A DNA stretch of 64,000 nucleotides, from the NCBI GenBank assembly GCA_020849615.1, contig JADLFW010000009.1:1-64000 (forward strand). The letters are read 5' to 3'. Made by a program: the position numbers and the translations under genes. Source of the stretch: Phycisphaerales bacterium. GTDB taxonomy: Bacteria > Planctomycetota > Phycisphaerae > Phycisphaerales > UBA1924. The notes below the pieces were generated by a model. That model was given only the letters and a program-made list of their open reading frames with translations. It ran no database searches and was not told where the DNA came from. This document shows positions 16,932-26,243 of the stretch, piece by piece (the first letter of the stretch is position 1; each line of letters begins with the position of its first letter).

Positions 16932-17600
16932 TCACGCGCGCTTGCGGGCGACGATGTGAAAGATATGCCAGTTCTTGATCTCGCCCGTGGCGCCGGCCTC
17001 GCGGTTCTCGACTTCCTGGAGGGAATCGAAGGTGAAGTCGGCGAAGAGGCGGTCGACCTCCGAGCGGGTGTGGTGGGAGCGGTCGGGGATGGCGGCCCAG
17101 TCATCGCGCTCGCCGAAGAGCTGGCCGGCGAACCTTCCGTTCTTGGGGATCGCGGCGACGATCTTTCGCCAGAGGGCTTCGAACGCATCGGGATCGCAGA
17201 AGGGGAGGGCGTAGCTGGCGTTGATGAGCCGGGCCGGCGGGAGGTCGAGGCGTTCGAAGGGGTCGACGGTGTGGCGGAAGCGGGGGTTGTGGTCGGGGGG
17301 GATGCGGGGGAGGAGGCGGTCGAAGGCTTCCTGGCTGCTGTCGGTGGCGAAGACGGACCAGCCGCGGCGGAGGAGCTCGAGGGCATCGCGGCCCGTGCCG
17401 CAGCCGAGGTCGATGGCGAGGTGGGAGGCGTCCGCCGGCCCGTCCCTTTCGAAGAGCTCGAGCGCCTTGAGCAGGGTGTCGCGGGCGGGCTTGCCTTCGA
17501 CGGCGTCGTAGTAGGCGGGCCAGTCGCGCTTGGCGGCGTGCTCGTGGGCCTTGGCGGGCGGGCGCGGATGGGGTGCGGGATTTGACATTGAACTTGACAT
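16932..17600 (-). CDS. Class I SAM-dependent methyltransferase
   Basis: A 222-residue Rossmann-fold methyltransferase. AIDLGCGTGRDALELLRRGW is motif I, with the SAM-binding GxGxG near residues 65-70; VFATDSSQEA is the acidic loop of motif II; INASYALPFCDPDAF and GRFAGQLFGERDDW follow. The TehB-like arrangement suggests a small-molecule substrate. Start choices are 17600 or 17588. Its start lies only 11 bases from the ubiD start on the other strand, so any promoter must overlap coding sequence, or the true start is further inside. Confidence 0.82.
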   Translation of the reverse strand: MSSSMSNPAPHPRPPAKAHEHAAKRDWPAYYDAVEGKPARDTLLKALELFERDGPADASHLAIDLGCGTGRDALELLRRGWSVFATDSSQEAFDRLLPRIPPDHNPRFRHTVDPFERLDLPPARLINASYALPFCDPDAFEALWRKIVAAIPKNGRFAGQLFGERDDWAAIPDRSHHTRSEVDRLFADFTFDSLQEVENREAGATGEIKNWHIFHIVARKRA

Positions 17601-17611
17601 AGGCTCCGGTA

Positions 17612-19372
17612 ATGTACGAGAACACGCAGGAGTTCGTCCAAGCGCTGGAGCGGGCCGGGGAGCTGCGGCGGGTTTCGGCCCGGGTGTCGCCGGTGCTGGA
17701 GATCACCGAGATCGCCGACCGGGTGAGCAAGTCGCCCGCGCCCCACGGGCCGAGCGAGGGGGCGAAGCGGAGCGATCCGAGGTTTCACCATCTCGGCGGG
17801 CCTGCGCTGCTGTTCGAGAACGTCGAGGGGTCGGACATCCCGGTGCTGATCAACGCGTACGGCAGCTACCGGCGGGTGGAGATGGCGCTGGGGTGCAACG
17901 AGGCGGGCCCGGGCGTGGAGGCCGGGCCGACGCCGGGCGGGCTCGAGGCGCTGGCGGAGCGGATCGGGAAGCTGGTCAAGCCGGAGCCGCCGCCGACGCT
18001 GCTGGCGAAGCTGCAGAAGATCCCTGAGCTGATGGAACTGGCGAAGATTCCGCCGAGGCGGGTGCGTTCGGGGGTCTGCCAGGATGTGGTGAAGACGGGC
18101 GCGGAGGTGGATCTGCGGCGGCTGCCGATGATCCGGTGCTGGCCGCACGATGGGGATTTCGCGGCGCTGGGGTACCCGGCGGGGATCAACGACGGGATCG
18201 CGGGTTTCAGCGGCGGGGCGGACTGGGACCGCGACTTCCGGGGGCGGTACATCACGCTGGGGGGGATCCACACCATTCACGCGGATGATGTAGGGAACCC
18301 GGCGCCGCCGAGCCGCAACATCGGGATGTACCGGGTGCAGCTGTTCGGGCCGCGGCACATGGCGATGCACTGGCACGTGCACCATGACGGGGCGAGGCAC
18401 TGGCGGAGCTGGAAGGCGCGGGGGGAGCGGATGCCGGTGGCGGTGGCGCTGGGCGGGGAGAGTGTGCTTCCGTACGCGGCGACCGCGCCGATGCCGCCGG
18501 GGATCAGCGAGATGCTGCTGGCGGGGTTTCTGAACCGCGGCCCGATCCCGGTCGTCGAGTGCAGGACCGTGCCGCTGACGGTGCCGGCGAACGCGGAGAT
18601 CGTGATCGAGGGGTACGTGAGCCACGAGGCGGGGCCGATCGGCTGGGACCCGCGCGAGGAGCTGCGGCGGGGCGGCCCCGAAACGGCTGAGACGCCGGAG
18701 GTGCTCAAGAGGCTGCTGGGCCCGGGCGCGGTGTTCGAGGGGCCGTTCGGGGACCACACGGGGTTTTACTCACTGCCGGACCGGTACCCGATCCTGGAGG
18801 TGACGGCGATCACGCAGCGCAGGAATCCGGTGTACCCGACGACGGTGGTGGGGCTGCCGCCGCAGGAGGATTACTACCTGGGGAAGGCGACGGAGCGGCT
18901 GTTCCTGCCGCTGCTGAGGACGATCATCCCGGACATCATTGATTATGACCTGCCGATGTTCGGGGCGTTCCACAACTGCGCGTTCGTGAAGATCCGTAAG
19001 GAGTACCCGCTGCAGGCGAGGCGGGTGATGCACGCGATCTGGGGCGCGGGGCAGATGGCGTGGACGAAGATGATCGTGGTGGTGGATGAGGAGGTCGATG
19101 TCCACGACCAGGATGCGGTTTTGTTCCATCTGTGCGCGAACGTGGATCCGGGGCGGGACCTGGAGATGGTGAACGGGCCCGTGGACATTCTCGACCACTC
19201 GGCGCCGCGGCTGGGCGCGGGGCACAAGCTGGGGATCGACGCGACGAGGAAGATCGAGGGTGAGGAGGTCGGGGGGAACGCGGTGCGGGCGTGGCCGCCG
19301 ATCCTGAGGATGAGCGAGGAGATCCGGCGGCGGGTGTCGGAGCGGTGGGGGGAGTACGGGATCGGGGGTTAG
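17612..19372 (+). CDS. UbiD-family (prenylated-FMN) decarboxylase
   Basis: Non-oxidative decarboxylase needing prenyl-FMN, of the UbiD/MqnL-type group active in quinone synthesis or aromatic acid metabolism. The 586 residues contain the start QEFVQALERAGELRRV, then YPAGINDGI, NIGMYRVQLFGPRHMAMHWH (with the Arg of the cofactor site), AEIVIEGYVS and EGPFGDHTGFYS; the Glu residues in these motifs are expected catalytic ligands. The length is slightly above average because of an insertion near residue 110. No ubiX-like flavin prenyltransferase is in the window. Its stop overlaps that of the convergent dacB by three bases (19369-19372). Confidence 0.9.
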   Translation: MYENTQEFVQALERAGELRRVSARVSPVLEITEIADRVSKSPAPHGPSEGAKRSDPRFHHLGGPALLFENVEGSDIPVLINAYGSYRRVEMALGCNEAGPGVEAGPTPGGLEALAERIGKLVKPEPPPTLLAKLQKIPELMELAKIPPRRVRSGVCQDVVKTGAEVDLRRLPMIRCWPHDGDFAALGYPAGINDGIAGFSGGADWDRDFRGRYITLGGIHTIHADDVGNPAPPSRNIGMYRVQLFGPRHMAMHWHVHHDGARHWRSWKARGERMPVAVALGGESVLPYAATAPMPPGISEMLLAGFLNRGPIPVVECRTVPLTVPANAEIVIEGYVSHEAGPIGWDPREELRRGGPETAETPEVLKRLLGPGAVFEGPFGDHTGFYSLPDRYPILEVTAITQRRNPVYPTTVVGLPPQEDYYLGKATERLFLPLLRTIIPDIIDYDLPMFGAFHNCAFVKIRKEYPLQARRVMHAIWGAGQMAWTKMIVVVDEEVDVHDQDAVLFHLCANVDPGRDLEMVNGPVDILDHSAPRLGAGHKLGIDATRKIEGEEVGGNAVRAWPPILRMSEEIRRRVSERWGEYGIGG

Positions 19373-20940
19373 CCGCCGATGGCGCCGCCCTCGACGGTGG
19401 CCCGGCGGCTGAGCCAGCGGTCGACGAGCTGGACGACATCTTCGGCGAGCTTCATGGCGGGGCGGGATTCGCCCTCGATGTCGTTGACCATGACGCTGAA
19501 GGCGACCTTGTGGCCGGTGGTGGGGTTGATGACGTAGCCGGAGAGGCAGCGGACGTTGTTGATCGCGCCGCTCTTGGCCCGGACCTGGTTGGCGAGCTTG
19601 ATGCCGGAGAAGCGGCTCTGGAGGGTGCCTTCGCCGGGCGCGGCGAGGGAGTTGATGAAGGGGTCGCCGACGGAGCGGTCCTTGGCGAGCATGCCGAGCC
19701 AGCGGGTGAAGGTGGAGGGCGCGACGGTGTTGAACTTGCTCATGCCGGAACCGTCGACGACGTTGGTTCCCGCGGCGAACTCCGGGCCGAGCTTCTGGCT
19801 CAGGAGCATGCGCGTGACGGAAGCGCCGGAGTTCCACGAGCCGGATTCGCCGGTGACTTCGCGGGCGACGCGCTTGAAGAGGGATTCGGCGTAGAGGTTG
19901 TGGGAATCGACGTTGCAGCGGCGGAGGATGTCGGTGAGCGAGGTGGTGACGACGGCGAGGGTGCGGGCGTCGTCGAAGCGTTCATCGGCGGCGACGAGGC
20001 GGACGGCCGAGGTGGCGGAGCGGCCCTGGCCGACGTCGAGGCCCGCGCGTGCCAGGCGGTCGGCGAGGACCTGGCCGAAGAACTGGCCGCTGTTGTGCAG
20101 GGTGACCTGGACGGGCACCTGGGAGGGGAAGCGGACCTCGCCGTACATGGTGAAGCGGTTGGCTTCATCTTCGCGGGAGAGCCAGGCGGTGTTCTTGCCA
20201 TCGGCGACGGTGCGGGCCTTGACGGCGATCTCGAGCCAGGGCGCTTCGGGCTGGTAGGAGTACGTGGCGGGGCGCCCCGGCCCGTCGGGCGAAGGGCGGG
20301 GGAAAACATAGAGGACGTTGGTGTGGAAGTTGAGGCCGTTGACCTCGGCGCAGTACCAGCGGTTGAGCTGGTCGGTGGGCCAGGTGGGGTGGACGAGCTC
20401 GCGATCAAAGACGCGGTCATCCACGATGACCTCGCTGATCGGGGCTGAGGTCTGCTTCCTGACGGCCTCGGCGAGGACCTTGAGCATGCCATCGACGGTC
20501 ATGGCGGGCTGCATCTTGCCGAGGACTTCGGGGTCGGCGAGGGCGGGGTCGCCGGAGCCGACGAGGATGAGGCGGTCGCCCCGGAGGTCGACCTGGGTCC
20601 GGAAGATGAAGTCGGGCCCGAGGGTGAGGAGGGCAGCGCCGCTGGTGAGCAGCTTCATGTTGGAGGCGGGGACCATGGCCTCGCCGCCGCGGTAACTGGC
20701 GAGCATCTCGCCGGTGTCGAGGTCGAGGACGCTGATGCCGGCCTTGGCCTTGCCGAGCTTGGCTGTGGAGACCAGGCGTTCCACTTCGCCGCTGAGTTCC
20801 TGGCCGGTGGCCAGCGTCGGCGGGAGAAGGGTGGCGGCGAGGGCCGCGATGAGGAAGAACGGGCGGCCCGTCCGTCGGGCGCGGGCTCGCGAGTCACGCC
20901 GGCCCGGCCGGCTCGCCGATGCAAGGAGGCCTTCGAACAT
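19369..20940 (-). CDS. dacB: D-alanyl-D-alanine carboxypeptidase/endopeptidase, PBP4 (S13) type
   Basis: Periplasmic low-molecular-weight penicillin-binding protein that trims or opens peptidoglycan cross-links. The 523 residues have an N-terminal signal (FFLIAALAATLLPPTLATGQ after a basic stretch), catalytic SNMK at 93-96, the SxN element SHN near residue 345 and the KSG box AKSGAI near 455. GSGDPAL and VDGSGMS are also S13 hallmarks. The large insert between SxxK and SxN matches the PBP4 class. It implies peptidoglycan in this organism, in line with current views of planctomycetes. The start is the ATG at 20940. Confidence 0.93.
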   Translation of the reverse strand: MFEGLLASASRPGRRDSRARARRTGRPFFLIAALAATLLPPTLATGQELSGEVERLVSTAKLGKAKAGISVLDLDTGEMLASYRGGEAMVPASNMKLLTSGAALLTLGPDFIFRTQVDLRGDRLILVGSGDPALADPEVLGKMQPAMTVDGMLKVLAEAVRKQTSAPISEVIVDDRVFDRELVHPTWPTDQLNRWYCAEVNGLNFHTNVLYVFPRPSPDGPGRPATYSYQPEAPWLEIAVKARTVADGKNTAWLSREDEANRFTMYGEVRFPSQVPVQVTLHNSGQFFGQVLADRLARAGLDVGQGRSATSAVRLVAADERFDDARTLAVVTTSLTDILRRCNVDSHNLYAESLFKRVAREVTGESGSWNSGASVTRMLLSQKLGPEFAAGTNVVDGSGMSKFNTVAPSTFTRWLGMLAKDRSVGDPFINSLAAPGEGTLQSRFSGIKLANQVRAKSGAINNVRCLSGYVINPTTGHKVAFSVMVNDIEGESRPAMKLAEDVVQLVDRWLSRRATVEGGAIGG

Positions 20941-21059
20941 GCTTCTCTCCGCAGGTGCCGGGGCGGGCGACGATTCACCCGCGAGCCTCTGCCATCGGCG
21001 ATTCCGCGCTGCGATCTGCAGACAACAGGCCGGGCCCGGAAAGAGCGGCCCGGAAGGGG

Positions 21060-21515
21060 TCAGGCCTGCGGCTGCAGGGCCGCGTGCTTCATGGCGACGA
21101 CGGCCATGACATCCTCCACCTGGCCCTTGGTCTGGATATCCCACTGCGGCCAGTAGACGCCGGCGACGCACGCCGCGTGCAGGATGCCCTCGCGGACGAA
21201 CTTGGAGAGGCGGCGGACGGGCAGCTTGCTCAGCACTTCGATCGAAACGGGAAGGACGAGGTAGGGGCGGGCCGGCTGCGGGACGAGGTAGGCCCAGCAG
21301 TCACGCTCTTCGGAGGTGCTGAAGGCCACGGTCCAGCGCCAGGGGATGCCGCGCCACAGGATGCCTTCGGAAAGCCCTTCCAGATCGAGCAGCTGCTCGC
21401 GGGCCGCATCGAAAGCACCTTGCAGTTGCTTGTTGAGGGGCGCTCTCAACTGCTCGAGTGAGGGTGAACGGAAGCGATCTTCCCACGCGATACGTTCCTT
21501 GATCGCCGCCGGCAT
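21060..21515 (-). CDS. Conserved hypothetical protein (151 aa)
   Basis: Function not recognised. A soluble, mixed alpha/beta protein with no signal peptide or membrane segment. It is rich in Trp, notably ILWRGIPWRWTVAF and VYWPQWDIQ, and has the PYLVLPVSIEVLSKLP strand pattern. The first 50 residues look helical and charged. It lies 120 bases upstream of dacB on the same strand and ends in Gln/Ala-rich sequence. The ATG at 21515 is the only good start. It could be a small-molecule binding domain, but nothing in the sequence fixes that. Confidence 0.6.
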   Translation of the reverse strand: MPAAIKERIAWEDRFRSPSLEQLRAPLNKQLQGAFDAAREQLLDLEGLSEGILWRGIPWRWTVAFSTSEERDCWAYLVPQPARPYLVLPVSIEVLSKLPVRRLSKFVREGILHAACVAGVYWPQWDIQTKGQVEDVMAVVAMKHAALQPQA

Positions 21516-21679
21516 TCCCCCGTCTCCTAACTCAAGGTGACATCAATACTTCCGAGCCCAGCCCCGTATGAAACCATATTCATAGACCGGTCGGGCCGGC
21601 GGATCCAGCCCGGCGGACAGGGGTTTTCATGAGGAGGTGAGGCCGGCGGTGTGCCGACCGGGGGGTTTACAATCCGCCG

Positions 21680-22189
21680 ATGAACCAAGGACCCAGTTCC
21701 GGCCCGGCCTCCCCCGACCCGGCGGTCGATCCCGCGGGCGCCAGCGACACCGACCTGCTCGGGTCGTCGATCCTGCTGGTGGATGACAACGAGCAGAACC
21801 TGGAGCTGCTGCACGCCTATCTGGAGGAGCTGCCCTGCGACATCCGGCATGCGCGGGACGGGTTCGAGGCGGTCGCGTCGATCCAGGCGGCGCCGCCCGA
21901 CATCGTGCTGCTGGATGTGATGATGCCGAGGATGAGCGGGTTCCAGGCGTGCTCGAAGATCAAGTCGACGCCGGAGACGCGGGACATTCCGGTGGTGATG
22001 GTGACGGCGCTGAACGAGGTCTCGGATGTCGAGCGGGCGGTCGAGTGCGGGGCGGATGACTTCCTGACCAAGCCGGTGAACAAGCTGGAGCTGCTGACGC
22101 GGGTGCGGTCGCTGATCCGGGTGCGGCTGCTCAAGAAGCAGCTGGACCGGGCCATGGCGGAGCTGCGGCGGCTCTCATCGAACAGGTGA
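21680..22189 (+). CDS. Single-domain response regulator
   Basis: A receiver domain without an output domain. ILLVDDNEQN holds the acidic pair (Asp35, Asp36), LLDVMMPRMSG the phospho-acceptor Asp79, MVTALNE the switch Thr and LTKPVNKLEL the conserved Lys. The N-terminus (residues 1-27) is a disordered Pro/Ser/Asp stretch; the C-terminus continues as a basic helix (VRLLKKQLDRAMAELRRL) that may be a coiled coil. It resembles the stand-alone receivers of hybrid pathways or PleD-like N-termini. No histidine kinase is nearby. Confidence 0.9.
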   Translation: MNQGPSSGPASPDPAVDPAGASDTDLLGSSILLVDDNEQNLELLHAYLEELPCDIRHARDGFEAVASIQAAPPDIVLLDVMMPRMSGFQACSKIKSTPETRDIPVVMVTALNEVSDVERAVECGADDFLTKPVNKLELLTRVRSLIRVRLLKKQLDRAMAELRRLSSNR

Positions 22190-22194
22190 GGGGT

Positions 22195-23850
22195 TCAGCA
22201 GCCGGCGTCGTAGTGGTTGAGGAACTCGAGGTAGTCGGCGAAGTCGATGAAGCCATCGCCGTTGAAATCGACGCGCGGATCCTCGGCGTCGTAGAGGTTG
22301 AGGAACTCGAGATAGTCGGAGAAGTCGACGAGCCCGTCGCCGGTGAGGTCGGCCGGGCGGAGGGTGTCGAACCGGAAGGACTCGGGGGTAGACGAGCGCG
22401 GGCCCGCGCTGTTGAGGGCGGTCACGCCCCAGTAATAGGTCGAGCACTCGGCGAGGGTGGCGGCGGGAAGCGCGAAGGATGATGTTGCCGCCGGGATGGG
22501 CGCGGAGGTGTAGATGACGGAGGCGAAGGCGGGGTCGGCCGCGATCCGCACGGTGTAGGTTTCCGCGCCGGTCGAGTCGCTCCAGTCGAGTGTCGGGGTC
22601 AGCTCGAGGCCCGCAGCGCCGTCCGCGGGCGAGAGGAGGCTGAAGGGGCCCGGCAAGGAGATCGTGGGCGCGGGCAGGATGAAATCGGCGACGATGGGGC
22701 GGTGGTCGGAGGCGGCGCTGGTGGCGAGGGCGGGCGTGCTGGCGAAGCCGATGAGCTCCGGGGGGAATCCGCCGGGCGGGATGGTGGAGGACTTGAAGAT
22801 GAAGGAGCGGCGGAGCGAGGCGATGCTGTCCTGCCAGGCGATGTAGTCGAGCTTGCTGGAGCTCTGGGTGGCGCGGTCGGAGGGGGAGAAGACATCGCGG
22901 GAATCGTCGTAGAGGGAATCGGTGCGGTCGCGGTCGGTGCCATCGGAGCCGCCGGGGCTGGCGGCCTGGGCGCGGGTGAGCCAGAGGGCGGGCCCGTCAC
23001 GGCCGTTGGTGAGCTCATCCTCGTTCCAGTCGCCGCCCATGATGACGGGAGTGGCGGGGGCGAGGATGGAGGTGGCCTGGGGGCTGTCGGCGATCTTGGC
23101 GCGGGGGTCTGGGGTCGGGCCGCCGCCGCCGTTGAAGAGGTAGTCGACGTAGTAGGCGACGTTCCTGGAGGCGGTGAGGCGCTCGGCGAGGTCGCTGGCC
23201 TGGGAGCCGGAGCGGAGGTGGGCGCATCCCATGACAAGGTCGCCGGCGTAGGAGGCATCGGGGAGGTTGATCTCGGCGAAGATGAATCCGCGGATGCCGC
23301 CGGTGCCGCCGGGGGCGTAGAGATCGGCGCCCACGACGGGCTGGCTGATGGCCGCACGGGTATCGCCGTTGAGATCGGTGAGCGGGTAGCGGCTGAGCAG
23401 GACGTTGCGGTTGAAGCCGTCATCGACTTCGCCGACGTAGATGTACGGGAGGTCGTAGGCGGGGTCGTACTTCTGGACGTAGGCGCCGACCGTGCCGCCG
23501 CGGAAGGGGTCGGGCCCGCCGTGCATGAAGAGCTCGAGGGTGGTGGTGAGCTGGGCGATGGAGTCGACGCCCGAGCCGGTGCCGTTGCCGCCGTTGTCGC
23601 CGCACTCCTGGAGGATAAGGACATCGGGTTTCATGGCGGCGACGATGCGGGCGACCGCGCACCAGGAGGCGAGGGCTTCGGCCTTGGGGTCGGTGCGGCA
23701 GATGCAATCCTGCACGTTCCAGGTCATCACGCGGAGATCGCGGGGATCGGTGCGGCCCCACTGGCCCGTGGATGGGCTCCACTGGGCCGAGGCGGTGACC
23801 GGGCCGAGCAGCAGGCCGCCGAGGGCCGCGAGGGCGCAGCGAATCTTCAC
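22195..23850 (-). CDS. Secreted endonuclease/exonuclease/phosphatase-fold protein with dockerin-like tail
   Basis: A 551-residue exported protein. The signal peptide is MKIRCALAALGGLLLGPVTASAQ. The EEP fold follows: VMTWNVQDC, ILQECGD (catalytic-type Glu), GGDWNEDEL and SAASDHRPIVADF, with the Asn, Asp and His of a metal-dependent phosphodiesterase. Residues about 395-490 look like one fibronectin-III domain. Residues 501-551 are two EF-hand loops (DLTGDGLVDFSD and DFNGDGFIDFAD), each followed by a YLEFLN helix, ending exactly in YDAGC. It may be an extracellular nuclease or phosphatase attached by its tail. Its stop lies six bases from the convergent response-regulator stop. Confidence 0.85.
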   Translation of the reverse strand: MKIRCALAALGGLLLGPVTASAQWSPSTGQWGRTDPRDLRVMTWNVQDCICRTDPKAEALASWCAVARIVAAMKPDVLILQECGDNGGNGTGSGVDSIAQLTTTLELFMHGGPDPFRGGTVGAYVQKYDPAYDLPYIYVGEVDDGFNRNVLLSRYPLTDLNGDTRAAISQPVVGADLYAPGGTGGIRGFIFAEINLPDASYAGDLVMGCAHLRSGSQASDLAERLTASRNVAYYVDYLFNGGGGPTPDPRAKIADSPQATSILAPATPVIMGGDWNEDELTNGRDGPALWLTRAQAASPGGSDGTDRDRTDSLYDDSRDVFSPSDRATQSSSKLDYIAWQDSIASLRRSFIFKSSTIPPGGFPPELIGFASTPALATSAASDHRPIVADFILPAPTISLPGPFSLLSPADGAAGLELTPTLDWSDSTGAETYTVRIAADPAFASVIYTSAPIPAATSSFALPAATLAECSTYYWGVTALNSAGPRSSTPESFRFDTLRPADLTGDGLVDFSDYLEFLNLYDAEDPRVDFNGDGFIDFADYLEFLNHYDAGC

Positions 23851-23962
23851 AACAAGTCTCCAGCTTGCGATCGAGGTTTCGGGAAGGGCCCAGTATAGAG
23901 CGGGGAGGGGCCTGATTCATAGTAGAAACCCGCGCTGGCCCGGCGGGCCCGGATGCGTGCAC

Positions 23963-23991
23963 AAAAAAACCCCGGGCCGAGTGGCCCGGGG
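23963..23991 (-). terminator. Intrinsic terminator between the two dockerin-type genes
   Basis: Read on the minus strand, a perfect 9-bp GC stem (23991-23983 with 23978-23970) with a 4-base loop is followed by seven T (23969-23963). It sits 36 bases past the stop of the 738-residue secreted protein, and so ends that transcript. Confidence 0.9.
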
Positions 23992-24026
23992 TCGGGGGGA
24001 ACGGGCGGCGCCGCGGGGGCGGTGGA

Positions 24027-26243
24027 TCAGCAGCCGGCGTCGTAGAAGTTCAGGAACTCGAGGTAGTCGGAGAAGTCGACGATGCCATCCATGTTGAAGT
24101 CGACGCGGGGGTCGAGGGCGTCGTAGAGATTGAGGAACTCGAGGTAGTCGGAGAAGTCGACGATGCCATCGCCGTTGAGGTCGGCGGGGCAGGGGACGGT
24201 GAGCGGGTCGATGTTGCCGATGTAGAAGAGGGCGTTGTAGGCCTCATCGCGGCTGCCGGGGAAGGAGCTGGCGCCGGTGGGGTCGTCGTAGGAGGCATCG
24301 GGAGTGTCGCCGCCGGTCTGGCCGCCGGCGTCGTAGGTGTAGCTGGCGGCGATGACGAGGCCGCCGAGGGCGGCGGGGTCGTACTGGCCCAGCGTGGCGG
24401 GGTCGGTGTTGGCGAAGGCGGACTGGGTGCCGTTGCCGGAGAACATGGTGCCGGAGCCGATGGAGTTGCCGTCGGCGATCTCCATGAACTGGATCTGGTA
24501 GCGCAGGCCCGAGTTCTGGCCCATGAAGGTGTCGCCGAGCTCGATCATGAGCTCGAGCTTGTAGCAGAAGGTGGCGGGGTCGTAGCGGCCGCGGATGAGG
24601 GCGGAGTCGAAGTCGGTGATGCCGCCGGCCTTCTTGAGGCCGACCGCGGCGATGAAGTACAGGTTGCCCTTGGAGTCAAAGACGGGGCAGGACATGGAGG
24701 GGCCGATGCGGGTGGGGATCCACTCGAAGAGCGCGGCGAGGCGGCCGATGGGCGCGTCGTAGGTCGGGGAGAGGGGGTTCTCATCGACGACACCGTCGAA
24801 CTCACCGGGGTCGCCGGTGAAGGGCGCGCCGTCGTTGCCGTTGTCGCCGAGGATGTCCTTGCCGGTGAGGGAAGCGGTGTTCCAGGCGGCGAGGTTCCAC
24901 TGGACGGTGCCGGCGGGGTTGGCGGGGTCGAAGCGGCCGACCACGATGCCGTTGTAGGGGTCGGTGGCACCCGCGAGGCTGGCGTCGTAGACGACGCCGG
25001 CGACGAGGCCGCGGCCGCTGGAGTCGCGGCCGATGGACGCCTGGCCCGTGCCGCCGCGGAAGACGGTCTGGGAGCGGTACTGGTCGAAGGGCCCGGTGAT
25101 GGTGCCGGGCGAGCAGGAGTCGACGGTGGTCGCGGGCTTGGTGAGGGTGTAGGCCTTGCCGGGGACGACGTTGCCGGTGGCATCGACGGCCCAGACGCTG
25201 ATCGAGTCGGTGGAGCCGCCGCCGCCGGAGCTCTGGGAGAGGACGGCGGCGGTGCCGACGCCGCCGAAGAGGGTGAGGGAGGAGGAGCCGATGGCGCCGC
25301 GGTGATCGGTGGCGCCGGGGCGGTGCGCGGCGGTGGTGCTGGTGACGCCCGGGGCGCTCTCGTAGACGTAGTTGGTGGCGCCGTTGGCGCCGATGTAGAC
25401 GGGGCGGCCCGCAACATCAGCGCCGACGTTGCCGGGCGGGTTGTGCTGGGTGGTGCTGCGCTGGATGAGCCAGTCGGTGGCGCCGGCGTCGGAGCCGCCG
25501 AGGTCGCTGATGGCGTTCAGGCCGGTGCCGCGGGAGGCGGCCCGGACGCGGAAGATGTTGTTGTTGAGGATGGCCGGCGTGCCGGTCGTGGTGCCGCCGC
25601 CGTTGTCGGCGCGGAAGTAGGTGTTGCCGAGGGAGTCAACGGAGCCGAAGCCGAGCTGCGAGGTGTCGCCGACGCCCGAGCCGGTCTGGTTGTGGGCGGC
25701 CATGATGCGCGTGACGTAGAGGCGCGACGGGTTGGCGGGGTCGACGTTGACGATGCCGGTCAGGATGTTGTTGGTGTTGCGGCCGCCATCGTCGGTGGCG
25801 AACTCGGCGATGCCGACGCCGAACTGGATGCCGGACGACGGGCCCGGCACGCTGGTGACGAGGGCGGGGTTGCTCTCGGTGGGGTTGACACCGCCGCCGC
25901 GCTGCGTCCAGAGGGAGTAGGACGGGGAGAATGAGGCCCGGCCGCCCGCGATGGTGGGGCTCATGGCCTGGGCGCTGGTGAGGCTGCCGAAGAAGGCGGA
26001 GGCGGACTTGCTGGTCTTGAGGACGGGGGCGATGCCGAAGCGGGTGCCCCAGGAGCCGTAGAGGGGGGTCATGTCGACCACGTAGGAGGAGCGCTGCGAC
26101 ACGCCGGAGGCCCAGGTGTTGAGCGCATCGCCGGGGAGGCCGTTGCCGCCATCGCTGTTGCGCGACACGCTGTCCTGAGCGAACGCCGGGGCCGCGAACC
26201 CGGCGAGCGTCATCAACGCCACGATCTTCATCCGATTCGTCAT
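24027..26243 (-). CDS. Secreted protein with C-terminal double dockerin-like repeat
   Basis: Function unknown. The 738-residue product has a signal peptide (MKIVALMTLAGFAAPAFA) and a long Gly/Ser/Thr/Asn-rich body with few charges and scattered beta-strand patterns such as GIVNVDPANPSRLYV and GNLYFIAAVG, perhaps a beta-propeller-like surface domain. The tail (about 688-738) holds DLNGDGIVDFSD and DFNMDGIVDFSD loops, each with YLEFLN helices, ending in YDAGC. The start ATG at 26243 has a strong Shine-Dalgarno (AAGGAG, 26257-26252). Its DNA in the tail is nearly the same as that of the neighbouring nuclease-fold gene. Confidence 0.8.
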   Translation of the reverse strand: MTNRMKIVALMTLAGFAAPAFAQDSVSRNSDGGNGLPGDALNTWASGVSQRSSYVVDMTPLYGSWGTRFGIAPVLKTSKSASAFFGSLTSAQAMSPTIAGGRASFSPSYSLWTQRGGGVNPTESNPALVTSVPGPSSGIQFGVGIAEFATDDGGRNTNNILTGIVNVDPANPSRLYVTRIMAAHNQTGSGVGDTSQLGFGSVDSLGNTYFRADNGGGTTTGTPAILNNNIFRVRAASRGTGLNAISDLGGSDAGATDWLIQRSTTQHNPPGNVGADVAGRPVYIGANGATNYVYESAPGVTSTTAAHRPGATDHRGAIGSSSLTLFGGVGTAAVLSQSSGGGGSTDSISVWAVDATGNVVPGKAYTLTKPATTVDSCSPGTITGPFDQYRSQTVFRGGTGQASIGRDSSGRGLVAGVVYDASLAGATDPYNGIVVGRFDPANPAGTVQWNLAAWNTASLTGKDILGDNGNDGAPFTGDPGEFDGVVDENPLSPTYDAPIGRLAALFEWIPTRIGPSMSCPVFDSKGNLYFIAAVGLKKAGGITDFDSALIRGRYDPATFCYKLELMIELGDTFMGQNSGLRYQIQFMEIADGNSIGSGTMFSGNGTQSAFANTDPATLGQYDPAALGGLVIAASYTYDAGGQTGGDTPDASYDDPTGASSFPGSRDEAYNALFYIGNIDPLTVPCPADLNGDGIVDFSDYLEFLNLYDALDPRVDFNMDGIVDFSDYLEFLNFYDAGC

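Noticed and set aside
16877-18757. Upstream extension of the ABC ATPase frame to 970 codons
   Set aside because: The extra part is Arg/Pro-rich and runs antisense through the methyltransferase and UbiD genes; the ATPase starts normally at 16876.
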